Below, piece after piece: positions 1-7,057 of a DNA stretch of 32,202 nucleotides. The position numbers and the translations under genes are program-made. This stretch comes from Spirochaetales bacterium (GTDB lineage Bacteria > Spirochaetota > Spirochaetia > Treponematales > UBA12059): the NCBI GenBank assembly GCA_016928955.1, contig JAFGJV010000046.1, positions 1 to 32,202 of the forward strand. The letters are read 5' to 3'. Under the pieces are notes generated by a model. That model was not told the DNA's origin and ran no database searches. It saw only the letters and a list, made by a program, of their open reading frames with translations. Every line of letters starts with the position of its first letter. The first letter of the stretch is position 1.

Positions 1-42
1 CTTTTTGACTATGGATGCCTTGAAACCCTCAGAATATCTCAT
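1..42 (-). CDS. Transposase, N-terminal 14 codons (runs off left edge)
   Basis: Reading leftwards from an ATG at 42-40, the minus strand encodes MRYSEGFKASIVKK and then leaves the window. The 'YSEGFKASIVKK' opening resembles the start of the small helix-turn-helix OrfA transposase subunits of IS3-like elements, which bind the element ends. A good ribosome site (GGAGG, about 57-53) precedes the ATG, and the start overlaps the stop of the broken istA frame as ATGA. The reading frame is open to the edge. Family assignment rests on 14 residues, so 'transposase' is likely but the exact IS family is uncertain. Confidence 0.6.
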   Translation of the reverse strand, partial: MRYSEGFKASIVKK

Positions 43-578
43 GCAATTACGCCCTCCAAATGGCGTAATCTATCTTGACTGGATTTGAGCGTCGCCTGGT
101 CCATGGATGTCGTGAAGCAGACGAAGGGCTTCCGCGAGTAGCCGAGGACCATGACGAACGCGTAGAGCTTCGTATCCTTACCGTCGACGACTTGTTTGCC
201 GAATTCTTTCCAGTCGACCTGGGCCTGGAGCCCTGGCTCGGTCTCGAAGCGCTGTACCGCCGTAGCTTCGATGCGCCGACGCTCCTTCGCGACGAACTCC
301 TTCATGACGGTTTTCTTGCCGGCATAGCCCATGCCCGTGATGCGCTCGAAGATGAGTTCGCCGTTATGCGAGGGGTTCTTCTCCAGCTGGTCGAGGATGA
401 CCTGCTTGAACGGATCCAGCTTGCTCGGCCGCTTCGGGCGTTTCCTCGCCCGGGGCATCTGCTTCATGTAGTTCCGGACTGTGCGCTCGCAGACGCCGAG
501 TAGTTCGGCTATCTCGAGCTGCGTGTGTCCCTGCGCTTGAAGTAGTCGCGCTTCCAGCATACGATTCTCCCTGTCCAT
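39..578 (-). pseudogene. istA: Truncated IS21-family transposase IstA
   Basis: The first ~164 codons are an IS21-type IstA transposase. A helix-turn-helix lies at about residues 15-40 (LEIAELLGVCERTVRNY), a basic linker follows, and the start of the DDE catalytic core is visible at QAQVDW, with D122 the likely first catalytic aspartate. After MDQATL (near base 86) the frame runs into 15 unrelated codons and stops, so the rest of the integrase core is missing. A full IstA is usually 400-500 residues. The ATG at 578 is preceded by GGAGAG. The break coincides with the 5' flank of another transposase, so insertion of that element is the simplest cause. No IstB partner is present in the window. 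The fragment cannot be an active transposase. Confidence 0.85.
46..69 (-). promoter_or_regulatory. Inverted repeat enclosing the transposase ribosome-binding site
   Basis: Perfect 8-bp arms, ATTACGCC (46-53) and GGCGTAAT (62-69), enclose an 8-nt loop. On the minus strand the GGAGG of the downstream transposase lies in the loop and at the loop/stem border, 11 nt or so before its ATG. Folding in mRNA would partly hide the ribosome site. Several IS elements (IS10, IS50, IS200) protect themselves from read-through activation this way; that this hairpin does so is inference. Confidence 0.5.
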
Positions 579-724
579 GGGGCTCTCTCCGTAGATGGGT
601 GTTGTGGTGACTCCATCATACAGAGGCTGAGCCCCATTCTTCTTCCCCTACGACGTAGGGTTATGGACAGGAAACCGGAAAATTCTCCCCGACCAATTCC
701 GGCAAATTATCACCGACTGTGACA
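86..724 (-). mobile_element. IS21-family element remnant (istA end)
   Basis: The remnant runs from the truncation point in istA (about 86) to a terminus at 724, which on the minus strand begins TGTCACAGTCGG. IS21-family ends start with TG and carry repeated internal transposase-binding sites; here two 20-bp direct repeats sit at 675-694 and 699-718, spaced 24 bp and matching at 16 of 20 positions. A 7-bp inverted repeat (646-652/654-660, CCCTACG/CGTAGGG) and a TATGAT-like -10 (minus strand, 620-615) lie between the terminus and istA. The other end of the element is not in the window. Confidence 0.75.
675..718. repeat. Two terminal direct repeats of the IS21-like end
   Basis: The copies are CCGGAAAATTCTCCCCGACC at 675-694 and CCGGCAAATTATCACCGACT at 699-718, aligned without gaps and with four mismatches. 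Their position just inside the element terminus and their 24-bp spacing match the multiple transposase-binding repeats known at IS21-family ends. Confidence 0.7.
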
Positions 725-896
725 TTACTTATGGGGCATCTTGAATGCAATCAGGTTGAAGGCTAGCAATGCTATGTTGGAGTCTATAAATTCTGGCATT
801 CAGAGAATTAAGCGAATGGCTTGTGGATTTAGGGATAGAAATCGCTTTCGAATGTCTATTTTATTCCATTCTGGAGGACTAGATTTTGGTTTTTAG
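723..896 (+). pseudogene. C-terminal fragment of an ISL3-family transposase
   Basis: An open frame starting at the IS21 terminus and ending with TAG at 894-896 encodes about 57 residues. They include [19 protein letters not shown] and [17 protein letters not shown], then a terminal [10 protein letters not shown]. This is the characteristic C-terminal end of ISL3-type (IS204/IS1001/IS1165) transposases, where an 'N-x-x-L/I-E-x-I/F-N' segment carries the last catalytic glutamate and a G-F/Y-R motif follows. The N-terminal bulk of the protein is missing, because the frame begins right at the IS21-like end. That element therefore inserted into, or recombined with, this transposase gene. The segment is clearly richer in A/T than the chromosomal genes to its right. 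Confidence 0.8.
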
Positions 897-898
897 TT

Positions 899-920
899 CC
901 ACCCGAAACCCAGAAGGCCC
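899..920. repeat. Probable right terminal repeat of the ISL3-like element
   Basis: CCACCCGAAACCCAGAAGGCCC lies directly after the ISL3 transposase stop, where the right inverted repeat is expected. Read from the outside it begins GGGCCTTCTGGGTTTCGGG, which resembles GGnTCTTCnGnnTTT-type ISL3 ends as I remember them. The left end is absent, so the pairing cannot be tested here. Confidence 0.45.
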
Positions 921-931
921 ACACAAAATAC

Positions 932-959
932 TTGACATGACCGAGTTACCGTATATTGT
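932..959 (+). promoter_or_regulatory. Promoter-like TTGACA-N16-TATTGT
   Basis: A consensus -35 box (932-937) is followed after 16 bp by TATTGT (954-959), pointing right. No plus-strand gene follows. The predicted transcript would run into the strong hairpin at 1011-1046, so it would be about 80 nt if it ends there. It could be a relic of outward transcription from the IS cluster or drive a small RNA. The rest of 897-1095 shows no gene. Confidence 0.35.
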
Positions 960-1010
960 ATTGAAAAATCACTGAGCACAGATGAATCGTTCGTATGCCA
1001 AGCATGAATT

Positions 1011-1046
1011 GGGAGCCCCTAAAACGTTCTCGTTTTAGGGGCTCCC
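1011..1046. terminator. Perfect 16-bp hairpin downstream of the lipoprotein gene
   Basis: GGGAGCCCCTAAAACG (1011-1026) and its exact complement CGTTTTAGGGGCTCCC (1031-1046) flank a TTCT loop. It lies about 50 bp past the stop of the minus-strand lipoprotein gene. Neither side has a T tract after the stem, so it is not a textbook intrinsic terminator. It may instead stabilise the 3' end of the message, or be a leftover from a small mobile element. Confidence 0.5.
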
Positions 1047-1095
1047 GACGTATACGGGGTTTTGCTCCGGCGCCTAAGCGATGCTGGTCGATGTA

Positions 1096-2292
1096 TCACC
1101 AAAGCTTCAATGAGTCGACATGGACTGTTGTTGTTCCTCCCCAGCCGGTCCAGCCAGTGCCGACAAAAAAGATGGCAGGCAGGGGAATAGGGTGCATGGG
1201 AAGGTTTTCTGCAACGGGCACGCCGTCAATGAAAACGTCCATCATAAGCGTGGAAAGATCCATGCGCGCTTCAACGAGATACCAGTGATCTGCAACGCAC
1301 ATGACTCCGGTACCGGTACCGGTAGCGCAGTTAACGTATATCTCCGAGCCGGGATTGAGTACTACTGAGTCGTATTCGCGGCTCTCGTTGGATGCTACAC
1401 GCAGGAAGAAGCCTATGTGGGCACCGGCCTGGCTGCCTGCAGCCACGCGGACCGCCGCGCGCCACGTTAATTCTGGCAGGCCGGTTAGGGCAAAGGAAAC
1501 GCCGTCGGCGCGTACCCAGTTGGCCTGTCCCACCAGCATGAACGCCTTGTCGCCTTCATAAGCTTGAACAGCAGTTGCCTTTCCGACGCCCGCGCCCGAC
1601 CACAGGTTGTACCAGTCCCAGTTCGAGGGATACGCACCTTCGGCGTAACCGTCAAAATCGTCGTTTACGATGTAGGGTCGAGTCGTAACTTTGCCAATAT
1701 GGATGGCGGGCCGCAAAAGGTATTCGCCAGCTCCGGTGCGGTGTACAGAGCTGCCGGGATCAAAGTCGAGCCTGATCCGCGTGACTCCTACGGCCGCGAC
1801 AGTGAAGCCGCCAGTGAGCTTGACGCCGGTTTGCACGCCGCTCGGAACGCGAAGGGGGTAGGTTACGGTACCCTCTTCTGTATCCATGACCAGTTCATTG
1901 TCAGCGGCAAGGGTCAGGCGGATTTGGCCATATTCGCCGGGCGCCAGTTCTTCAAACCCGAGGGTGGTAGCGTCGTCGGAAAGCGTCACTAGGTCGACGA
2001 TCCGGCCAGCGTCGCCAAAATCGGCCACCTCTATCCATCCGGAGTCGACCTGGCATATTTCGACCTTTAGGACCTTCACCAACACTGCGCGTATGCCTTC
2101 GAGAGGGGCTTCTCCAGAGCCGTCAGTTTCCAGAACTGTCTTCATCCCTGCCGGTGCCATTCCCGTCAGGGCCACTTCCACTGCACCTCGCGGCGCCGCG
2201 TCCAAAGACGCGACGGGGTTCGGGCAGCCGACCATCGCGACCGCCGAAACCAGGACGGCCGCGAGGAACACATACCTCGCGGACCTTTTCAT
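1096..2292 (-). CDS. Secreted lipoprotein with DUF4382-like domain
   Basis: The 398-residue protein starts at an ATG at 2292, chosen because a TAAGGAGG ribosome site (2309-2302) lies about 10 nt upstream; an ATG 24 bases further up lacks one. The N-terminus is MKRSARY plus a hydrophobic stretch ending AMVGC, a relaxed spirochaete-style lipobox with lipidated C23. Residues ~36-205 resemble DUF4382 (start GAVEVALTG, then KVEIC...W, DLVTL, LAPGEYGQIRL), a beta-rich surface domain of unknown role. Residues ~210-398 look like a separate beta-sandwich of the laminin-G/concanavalin kind (NDDFDGY...NWDWYNLW, ending VHVDSLKLW), which in other proteins binds sugars or polymers. It is likely anchored to a membrane and surface- or periplasm-facing. 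The binding partner is unknown. The gene stands alone next to IS remnants. Confidence 0.75.
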   Translation of the reverse strand: MKRSARYVFLAAVLVSAVAMVGCPNPVASLDAAPRGAVEVALTGMAPAGMKTVLETDGSGEAPLEGIRAVLVKVLKVEICQVDSGWIEVADFGDAGRIVDLVTLSDDATTLGFEELAPGEYGQIRLTLAADNELVMDTEEGTVTYPLRVPSGVQTGVKLTGGFTVAAVGVTRIRLDFDPGSSVHRTGAGEYLLRPAIHIGKVTTRPYIVNDDFDGYAEGAYPSNWDWYNLWSGAGVGKATAVQAYEGDKAFMLVGQANWVRADGVSFALTGLPELTWRAAVRVAAGSQAGAHIGFFLRVASNESREYDSVVLNPGSEIYVNCATGTGTGVMCVADHWYLVEARMDLSTLMMDVFIDGVPVAENLPMHPIPLPAIFFVGTGWTGWGGTTTVHVDSLKLW

Positions 2293-2676
2293 GAAGCGCT
2301 GCCTCCTTACGAGCAAGAGATCAATGTGTAGAATGGGACAATAGGGGACGTGCAGATCGAGCGCCTTAAAACGGGTCCGGCTACGAATGCGGGCGCATTC
2401 CTCAACCCAATTGGCTCTTCCTACTTTTGCCGGTAGACCGGTATGTAGCGAGCATACTTCCGCAGCTTCTGATTGTCAAATATGTACAGGGGGCCGCTAA
2501 AAACTTGAGGTTTTGAGGGTTGCCTTAGAAAACCGAGCGGGTTTGGCCGAAAACGCAGGGAACATCTACCATCGCCAAGGCATTTCCGTTTTCTCCCATA
2601 TGGTGTATGCTACAGGCATCTTCAAAACGCAATGGTGTGGTTTCTGCCACGTCTGGGAAAAAGCGAGGGGCAAAGT
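2293..2676. promoter_or_regulatory. Divergent intergenic region with a palindromic operator candidate
   Basis: This 384-bp gap separates the divergent lipoprotein and cyclase-like genes and must hold both promoters. I see no confident -35/-10 pair for either. A 7-bp palindrome, GAATGCG-GG-CGCATTC (2385-2400), lies about 90 bp upstream of the lipoprotein start and could bind a regulator. Short A/T-rich hairpins lie at about 2500-2514 and 2530-2543. No conserved coding sequence was found in it. Confidence 0.35.
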
Positions 2677-3333
2677 ATGGAAGTCAAGACCGCGCTGGTG
2701 AAATATGTGTTCCTGGATATCGTGAGCTATTCGATAGACCGTACGGTCGAGGCCCAGGTTGAGATCATAGGGGTGCTCAACCGTCTGGTCCTCAAGGCCG
2801 TGTCAGGCTACAAGATCAGCGCAAAGAACGTGATTTACCTGCCGAACGGCGATGGTATATGCATATGCCTGATCAACACCATCGACCCGTACGACCTCCA
2901 CATACGCATAGCCATAGACATCATGACCTTGCTCAAGGAGCACAACGAGCGCGAGGAGGATCCCAAGCGCCAGTTCAAGCTGCGCATCGGCATCAACGAG
3001 AACCACGATTGCCTGATCGTCGACATTAATGGAAGAAACAATGTGGCCGGAGCGGGCATAAACATGGCCCAGCGCATCATGAACATGGCCGACGGCAACC
3101 AGATCATGGTCGGCCAGTCCGTCTATGAGAAGATCGTCCAACGCGAGCCGTATTTCGGGAAATTCCGACCTGTGGTCAAGGAAATCAAGCACGGAATCAC
3201 GCTGAAAAGCTACCATTTCACCAATTACGAGGTTGGAAGGGGCGTGTTCAAGCTGGCCAGCCTGTACGGCAAACTTAAAAGCGCCTTGACGCGCGGCGCC
3301 AAAAAGAAGCCCGCCGACAAGGACATCGACTAG
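2677..3333 (+). CDS. Class III nucleotidyl cyclase-like domain protein
   Basis: The protein has 218 residues. The ATG at 2677 is preferred over an in-frame ATG 45 bases upstream because GCGAGGGG precedes it at proper spacing and the cyclase fold begins right after it. The domain fills the protein: FLDIVSYS (metal aspartate D14), LPNGDGICI (second metal aspartate D59), LRIGIN (103-107), then NVAGAGINMAQRI with the transition-state pair N129 and R133. The lysine that normally sits three residues before the GD and selects adenine is replaced by leucine, and the usual D-x-W-G before the N/R pair reads N-V-A-G. It may therefore use another substrate, or bind nucleotide without turning it over. No sensor or membrane segment is fused; the basic tail (KKKPADKD) is unremarkable. 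The gene ends on the same CTAG as the convergent thioesterase gene. Confidence 0.7.
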   Translation: MEVKTALVKYVFLDIVSYSIDRTVEAQVEIIGVLNRLVLKAVSGYKISAKNVIYLPNGDGICICLINTIDPYDLHIRIAIDIMTLLKEHNEREEDPKRQFKLRIGINENHDCLIVDINGRNNVAGAGINMAQRIMNMADGNQIMVGQSVYEKIVQREPYFGKFRPVVKEIKHGITLKSYHFTNYEVGRGVFKLASLYGKLKSALTRGAKKKPADKDID

Positions 3334-4088
3334 CGCCAGACGGTCTCGGCCGCGGCCCTGACGCCGCCGTTCCCGCTCAGTAGGCACGCATGTCGTACGG
3401 CGTCCCCTTCGGGCTTGGGCATGGGGGCAGTCATGGCGACGATATCCTCGCCCAGGAGCACTTCCTGCCTGAACTCAGCCCTGAGCCCGGCCAGTTCGCC
3501 GCGGCCCCGGGAGTTCGGCGGGCTCGCGTCGCACAGCCACGCCAGTAAATGGGCGTTGTTCACGTGGCCGTTGTGGTCTATATGCCGAGGCGCTGCCCGT
3601 TCGGTGAAGGACGGGCTGAACTCGTCCTCGGCGGGGAACCCGTCCAGGGTAAAGCGGGCGTCCGGCAAGGCGCGCGGCCGCGACACGGCAAGGTCTGTGC
3701 CCACGGCGTTCTGGGCGCGCAGGGGGCGGCGCGCCGCTATGTCCACCACCAGATAGGCGTACGAGGCCACAACGATGGGCTGACCTTCGTCGCCCTCAAC
3801 CTCAAAGTCGCGGACCGCGAACAGGCGCTCAAAACCGGCTGGCCAGGTGCGGACCAGGATGGTTTCACCCTCTCGGGGCTGCCTGAGCACCCTGATGTCC
3901 AGGCGGGAGAGCATCCAGGTGCGTCCTTGGGCTGACATGTCGTCGGCGCCAACGCCCAGGCGCATGGCGTGGACGCTGGCCGCCTCCTGGAGCATGTCCG
4001 CAAGGGCGAGCGGACGCAGGGGGCCGCCGTAACCGCAGTCAAAACCTCTGACGGTGAAGCTGAGCTGTAATGGCTGGATATCGGTCAT
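3330..4088 (-). CDS. Acyl-ACP thioesterase
   Basis: The protein has 252 residues and is a double-hotdog thioesterase of the FatA/FatB-like family found in many bacteria. It releases free fatty acids from acyl carrier protein at the end of fatty acid synthesis in the cytoplasm. The first hotdog begins [10 protein letters not shown] and carries [17 protein letters not shown] (56-71); the second carries the catalytic block [17 protein letters not shown] (169-185), with D171, N173, H175 and N177-N178 in the D-x-N-x-H-V-N-N pattern of the family. The ATG at 4088 was chosen because GGAGGG sits 7 nt upstream and the conserved part starts directly after. A longer frame reaching into uvrA upstream is an artefact. 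The gene is divergent from uvrA across 103 bp and converges on the cyclase-like gene with a 4-bp overlap. Confidence 0.85.
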   Translation of the reverse strand: MTDIQPLQLSFTVRGFDCGYGGPLRPLALADMLQEAASVHAMRLGVGADDMSAQGRTWMLSRLDIRVLRQPREGETILVRTWPAGFERLFAVRDFEVEGDEGQPIVVASYAYLVVDIAARRPLRAQNAVGTDLAVSRPRALPDARFTLDGFPAEDEFSPSFTERAAPRHIDHNGHVNNAHLLAWLCDASPPNSRGRGELAGLRAEFRQEVLLGEDIVAMTAPMPKPEGDAVRHACLLSGNGGVRAAAETVWR

Positions 4089-4151
4089 GACGCGTCCCTC
4101 CGGCACCATGGTACCACGGCCGGGCGGCAAGGGGAAAGGCTCCCGGGGAGC

Positions 4152-4181
4152 TTGCCTGGGGGCGGGTCTGGGCGGTATTCT
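4152..4181 (+). promoter_or_regulatory. uvrA promoter, close to the start codon
   Basis: TTGCCT (4152-4157), an 18-bp spacer and TATTCT (4176-4181). The -10 ends 10 nt before the uvrA ATG, placing transcription start around 4188 and leaving a leader of about 4 nt. There is no Shine-Dalgarno sequence in that space. Confidence 0.5.
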
Positions 4182-4191
4182 AACAGCTACT

Positions 4192-7011
4192 ATGGACAAG
4201 CTGATCGTCAAGGGTGCCAGGGAGCACAACCTCAAGAACATAGATGTAGAGCTACCGAGGGACCGCCTCATCGTCGTGTCCGGGCTGTCGGGTTCGGGCA
4301 AGAGCTCCCTGGCCTTTGACACGATCTTTGCCGAGGGCCAGCGTCGCTACGTGGAGTCCCTATCGGCATATGCGCGCCAGTTCCTCGGCCAGATGAAAAA
4401 GCCAGATGTCGACTATATCGAAGGGCTGTCGCCGGCCATATCCATAGAGCAGAAGACAACGCACCGCAACCCGCGCTCGACCGTGGGCACGGTGACCGAG
4501 ATATACGACTATTATCGCCTCCTGTTCGCGCGCATAGGCACGCCGCACTGCCCGTCCTGCGGCAGGGAAATCCGCGAGCAGGGCATAGACCAGGTCCTGG
4601 ACACCATCATGTCCTGGAAGCCGGGAGCCAAGCTTCAGGTCCTGGCACCCGTGGTCAGCGGCAAGAAGGGCGAGCACCAGAAAATCCTGGAAGACGCCCG
4701 CAAGCAGGGCTTCCAGCGGGCTCGGGTGAACGGCGAGATGCGGTCGCTGGAGGACGATATCGTTCTCGAGAAGCAGAAAAAGCACTCCATAGACGTGGTG
4801 GTGGACAGGATCAAGTTGAGCGAGGATTCCCGCAGGCGCCTGGCCGACGCGGTCGAGACGGCCATGAGCGTGGCCGACGGCCTGGCCGTGGTCCTGCGCG
4901 ACGAGGGCGCGGGCGAGACCGAGGAGTTCTTTAGCCAGCGCGGTGCCTGCCCCACCTGCGGCATCAGCCTGCCGGAGCTGGAGCCGAGACTGTTCAGCTT
5001 CAACACCCCGCACGGCGCCTGCCCCGCATGCACGGGGCTTGGCGTCAACCTGGAGTTCGACCCGGACTTGGTGATACCGGACAGGTCGCTTTCCTTCAAC
5101 GAGGGCGGCTGTATTCCCTATAATCCTGACGCGGCGTGGTACCGCTCTCGCTTTGACGCCCTGGCCCGCCATTACCGCTTCAGTTTGGACACGCCGTTTG
5201 GCGAGCTACCCAAGAAGGTTATGAAGGTCATCCTGTACGGTGGCGACGAGGCCATCCGCGTGCGCTACGACAACGCCAAGGGCACGGGGCACTTCGAGTA
5301 CGAGTCGGCCTTCCCCGGAATCCTGGCCGAGCTCAAGCGCCGCTATATGGAAACGACCAGCGACGGTATCAAGGACTGGCTCGAGAAATTCATGAGCGAG
5401 AAGCCCTGTGAGGCCTGCGGCGGCAAGCGGCTCCGGCCCGAGGCCCTGGCGGTCACGGTTGGGGGCGTCAATATCCACGACCTGTCGTCCAGGTCAGTGG
5501 AGGATTCCATACACTTCTTTGATAGCTTGGAGCTGACCGACACGCAGAGGCAGATATCCAAGCAGATCCTCAAGGAAATCACCGCGCGTTTGTCCTTTCT
5601 CAAGAACGTGGGCCTTGAGTACCTGACGCTGGAGCGCAAGGCGGGCACCCTGTCCGGCGGCGAGGCCCAGCGCATACGGCTGGCCACGCAGATAGGCTCA
5701 AGCCTGGTCGGGGTGCTGTACATCCTGGACGAGCCGTCCATAGGCCTTCACCAGCGAGACAACCAGCGGCTGATAGACACGCTTTTATACCTGCGCGACC
5801 TGGGAAACACGCTGATCGTGGTCGAGCACGACGAGCAGACGCTCCGTACCGCCGACTACATCGTGGACCTGGGACCGGGCGCCGGCGTCCACGGAGGCCA
5901 TGTAGTGGCCGCGGGCACGCCGGAACAGGTGATGAAGAACCGCAAGAGCGTGACGGGCCGCTACCTGTCCGGCGACCTGGCCATAGACGTGCCCTACGAG
6001 CGCAGGCCGGGCAACGGCAAAAGCATCACCATACGCGGTTGCCGAGAGCACAACCTCAAGAATGTGGACGTTACCATCAACCTGGGCGGCTTTACCTGCA
6101 TCACGGGGGTGTCTGGCTCGGGCAAGAGCACCCTGCTCACGGACCTCCTGTACCCGGTGATATCCAACCGAGTGATGGGGACCAACTGGCGGGAGGGCGA
6201 CTACGATTCCATCGATGGCCTGGACGCCATAGACAAGATCATCAACATAGACCAGAGTCCCATAGGCAGGACGCCCAGGTCCAACCCGGCCACCTACGTG
6301 GGCGTGTTCACGCCCATACGCGAGCTGTTTGCCGGCCTTCCCGAGTCCAAGGCACGCGGCTACCGTTCCGGCCGCTTCAGCTTCAACGTGCGCGGTGGCC
6401 GCTGCGAGCAATGCCAGGGCGACGGCACCATCAAGATAGAGATGCAGTTCCTGCCGGACGTGTTCATCACCTGCGACGCTTGCCACGGCAAGCGCTTCAA
6501 CAACGAGACCTTGGACGTGCGCTGGAAGGGCAAGAACATAGCCGACGTGCTGGACATGACCATAGAGGAAGCGGCCGAGTTTTTTGCAAAGGTGCCGCAG
6601 ATAGCCCACCGCATGAACACGCTCCTATCCGTGGGCCTCGGCTACATCAAGCTGGGCCAGTCAGCCCTGACGCTGTCCGGCGGCGAGGCGCAGCGCGTCA
6701 AGCTGGCCTACGAGCTATCCAAGCGGGCCACCGGCCGTACCCTGTACTTCATGGACGAGCCGACTACGGGCCTCCACTTTGCGGACGTCAAGCAGCTGAT
6801 GGAAACCATCCACCGGCTGGTGGACACGGGCAACTCGGTGGTCATGATCGAGCACAACCTGGACGTGATCAAGCAGGCCGACTGGATCGTGGACCTGGGC
6901 CCGGAGGGCGGCCATCGGGGAGGGACCATCGTGGCCCAGGGTCGCCCGGAAAAAATCGTCAAGGTCAAGGGATCCTGGACGGGTTCCTTCCTTAAGAACA
7001 TGATTGGATAG
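4192..7011 (+). CDS. uvrA: Excinuclease ABC subunit A
   Basis: The protein has 939 residues, the normal UvrA size (E. coli 940). UvrA is the damage-recognition ATPase of nucleotide excision repair and works as a dimer with UvrB. It is a tandem ABC protein. The first Walker A is GLSGSGKS (31-38), followed by the UvrB-binding stretch and a first zinc module opening CPSCGREI. A second Cys pair pattern (CPTCG...CPACTG) follows, then the first signature LSGGEAQR and Walker [15 protein letters not shown]. The second half has GVSGSGKST, the C-terminal zinc finger CEQC...CDAC that contacts damaged DNA, a second LSGGEAQR, and [11 protein letters not shown]. All catalytic motifs are intact. The ATG at 4192 was chosen because the protein then begins [16 protein letters not shown] as in the family. 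It has no ribosome site and follows its promoter very closely. Confidence 0.97.
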   Translation: MDKLIVKGAREHNLKNIDVELPRDRLIVVSGLSGSGKSSLAFDTIFAEGQRRYVESLSAYARQFLGQMKKPDVDYIEGLSPAISIEQKTTHRNPRSTVGTVTEIYDYYRLLFARIGTPHCPSCGREIREQGIDQVLDTIMSWKPGAKLQVLAPVVSGKKGEHQKILEDARKQGFQRARVNGEMRSLEDDIVLEKQKKHSIDVVVDRIKLSEDSRRRLADAVETAMSVADGLAVVLRDEGAGETEEFFSQRGACPTCGISLPELEPRLFSFNTPHGACPACTGLGVNLEFDPDLVIPDRSLSFNEGGCIPYNPDAAWYRSRFDALARHYRFSLDTPFGELPKKVMKVILYGGDEAIRVRYDNAKGTGHFEYESAFPGILAELKRRYMETTSDGIKDWLEKFMSEKPCEACGGKRLRPEALAVTVGGVNIHDLSSRSVEDSIHFFDSLELTDTQRQISKQILKEITARLSFLKNVGLEYLTLERKAGTLSGGEAQRIRLATQIGSSLVGVLYILDEPSIGLHQRDNQRLIDTLLYLRDLGNTLIVVEHDEQTLRTADYIVDLGPGAGVHGGHVVAAGTPEQVMKNRKSVTGRYLSGDLAIDVPYERRPGNGKSITIRGCREHNLKNVDVTINLGGFTCITGVSGSGKSTLLTDLLYPVISNRVMGTNWREGDYDSIDGLDAIDKIINIDQSPIGRTPRSNPATYVGVFTPIRELFAGLPESKARGYRSGRFSFNVRGGRCEQCQGDGTIKIEMQFLPDVFITCDACHGKRFNNETLDVRWKGKNIADVLDMTIEEAAEFFAKVPQIAHRMNTLLSVGLGYIKLGQSALTLSGGEAQRVKLAYELSKRATGRTLYFMDEPTTGLHFADVKQLMETIHRLVDTGNSVVMIEHNLDVIKQADWIVDLGPEGGHRGGTIVAQGRPEKIVKVKGSWTGSFLKNMIG

Positions 7012-7019
7012 TCATGCGG

Positions 7020-7048
7020 TTGCCGTGTGGCGTGCTTCCGGTTATCAT
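7020..7048 (+). promoter_or_regulatory. Promoter of the LptD-like gene, close to the start codon
   Basis: TTGCCG (7020-7025), 17 bp, TATCAT (7043-7048). The -35 begins 9 nt after the uvrA stop. The -10 ends 9 nt before the ATG at 7058, so the leader would be about 3 nt. No Shine-Dalgarno sequence is present. Confidence 0.55.
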
Positions 7049-7057
7049 CGTGGTCGT

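Noticed and set aside
995-1288. 97-codon plus-strand frame over the end of the lipoprotein gene
   Set aside because: Antisense to the lipoprotein, starts inside the region before the hairpin, and has no motif or ribosome site.
4089-4322. N-terminal extension of the thioesterase into uvrA
   Set aside because: It would overlap the conserved start of uvrA on the other strand and adds no family sequence; the ATG at 4088 has GGAGGG upstream.
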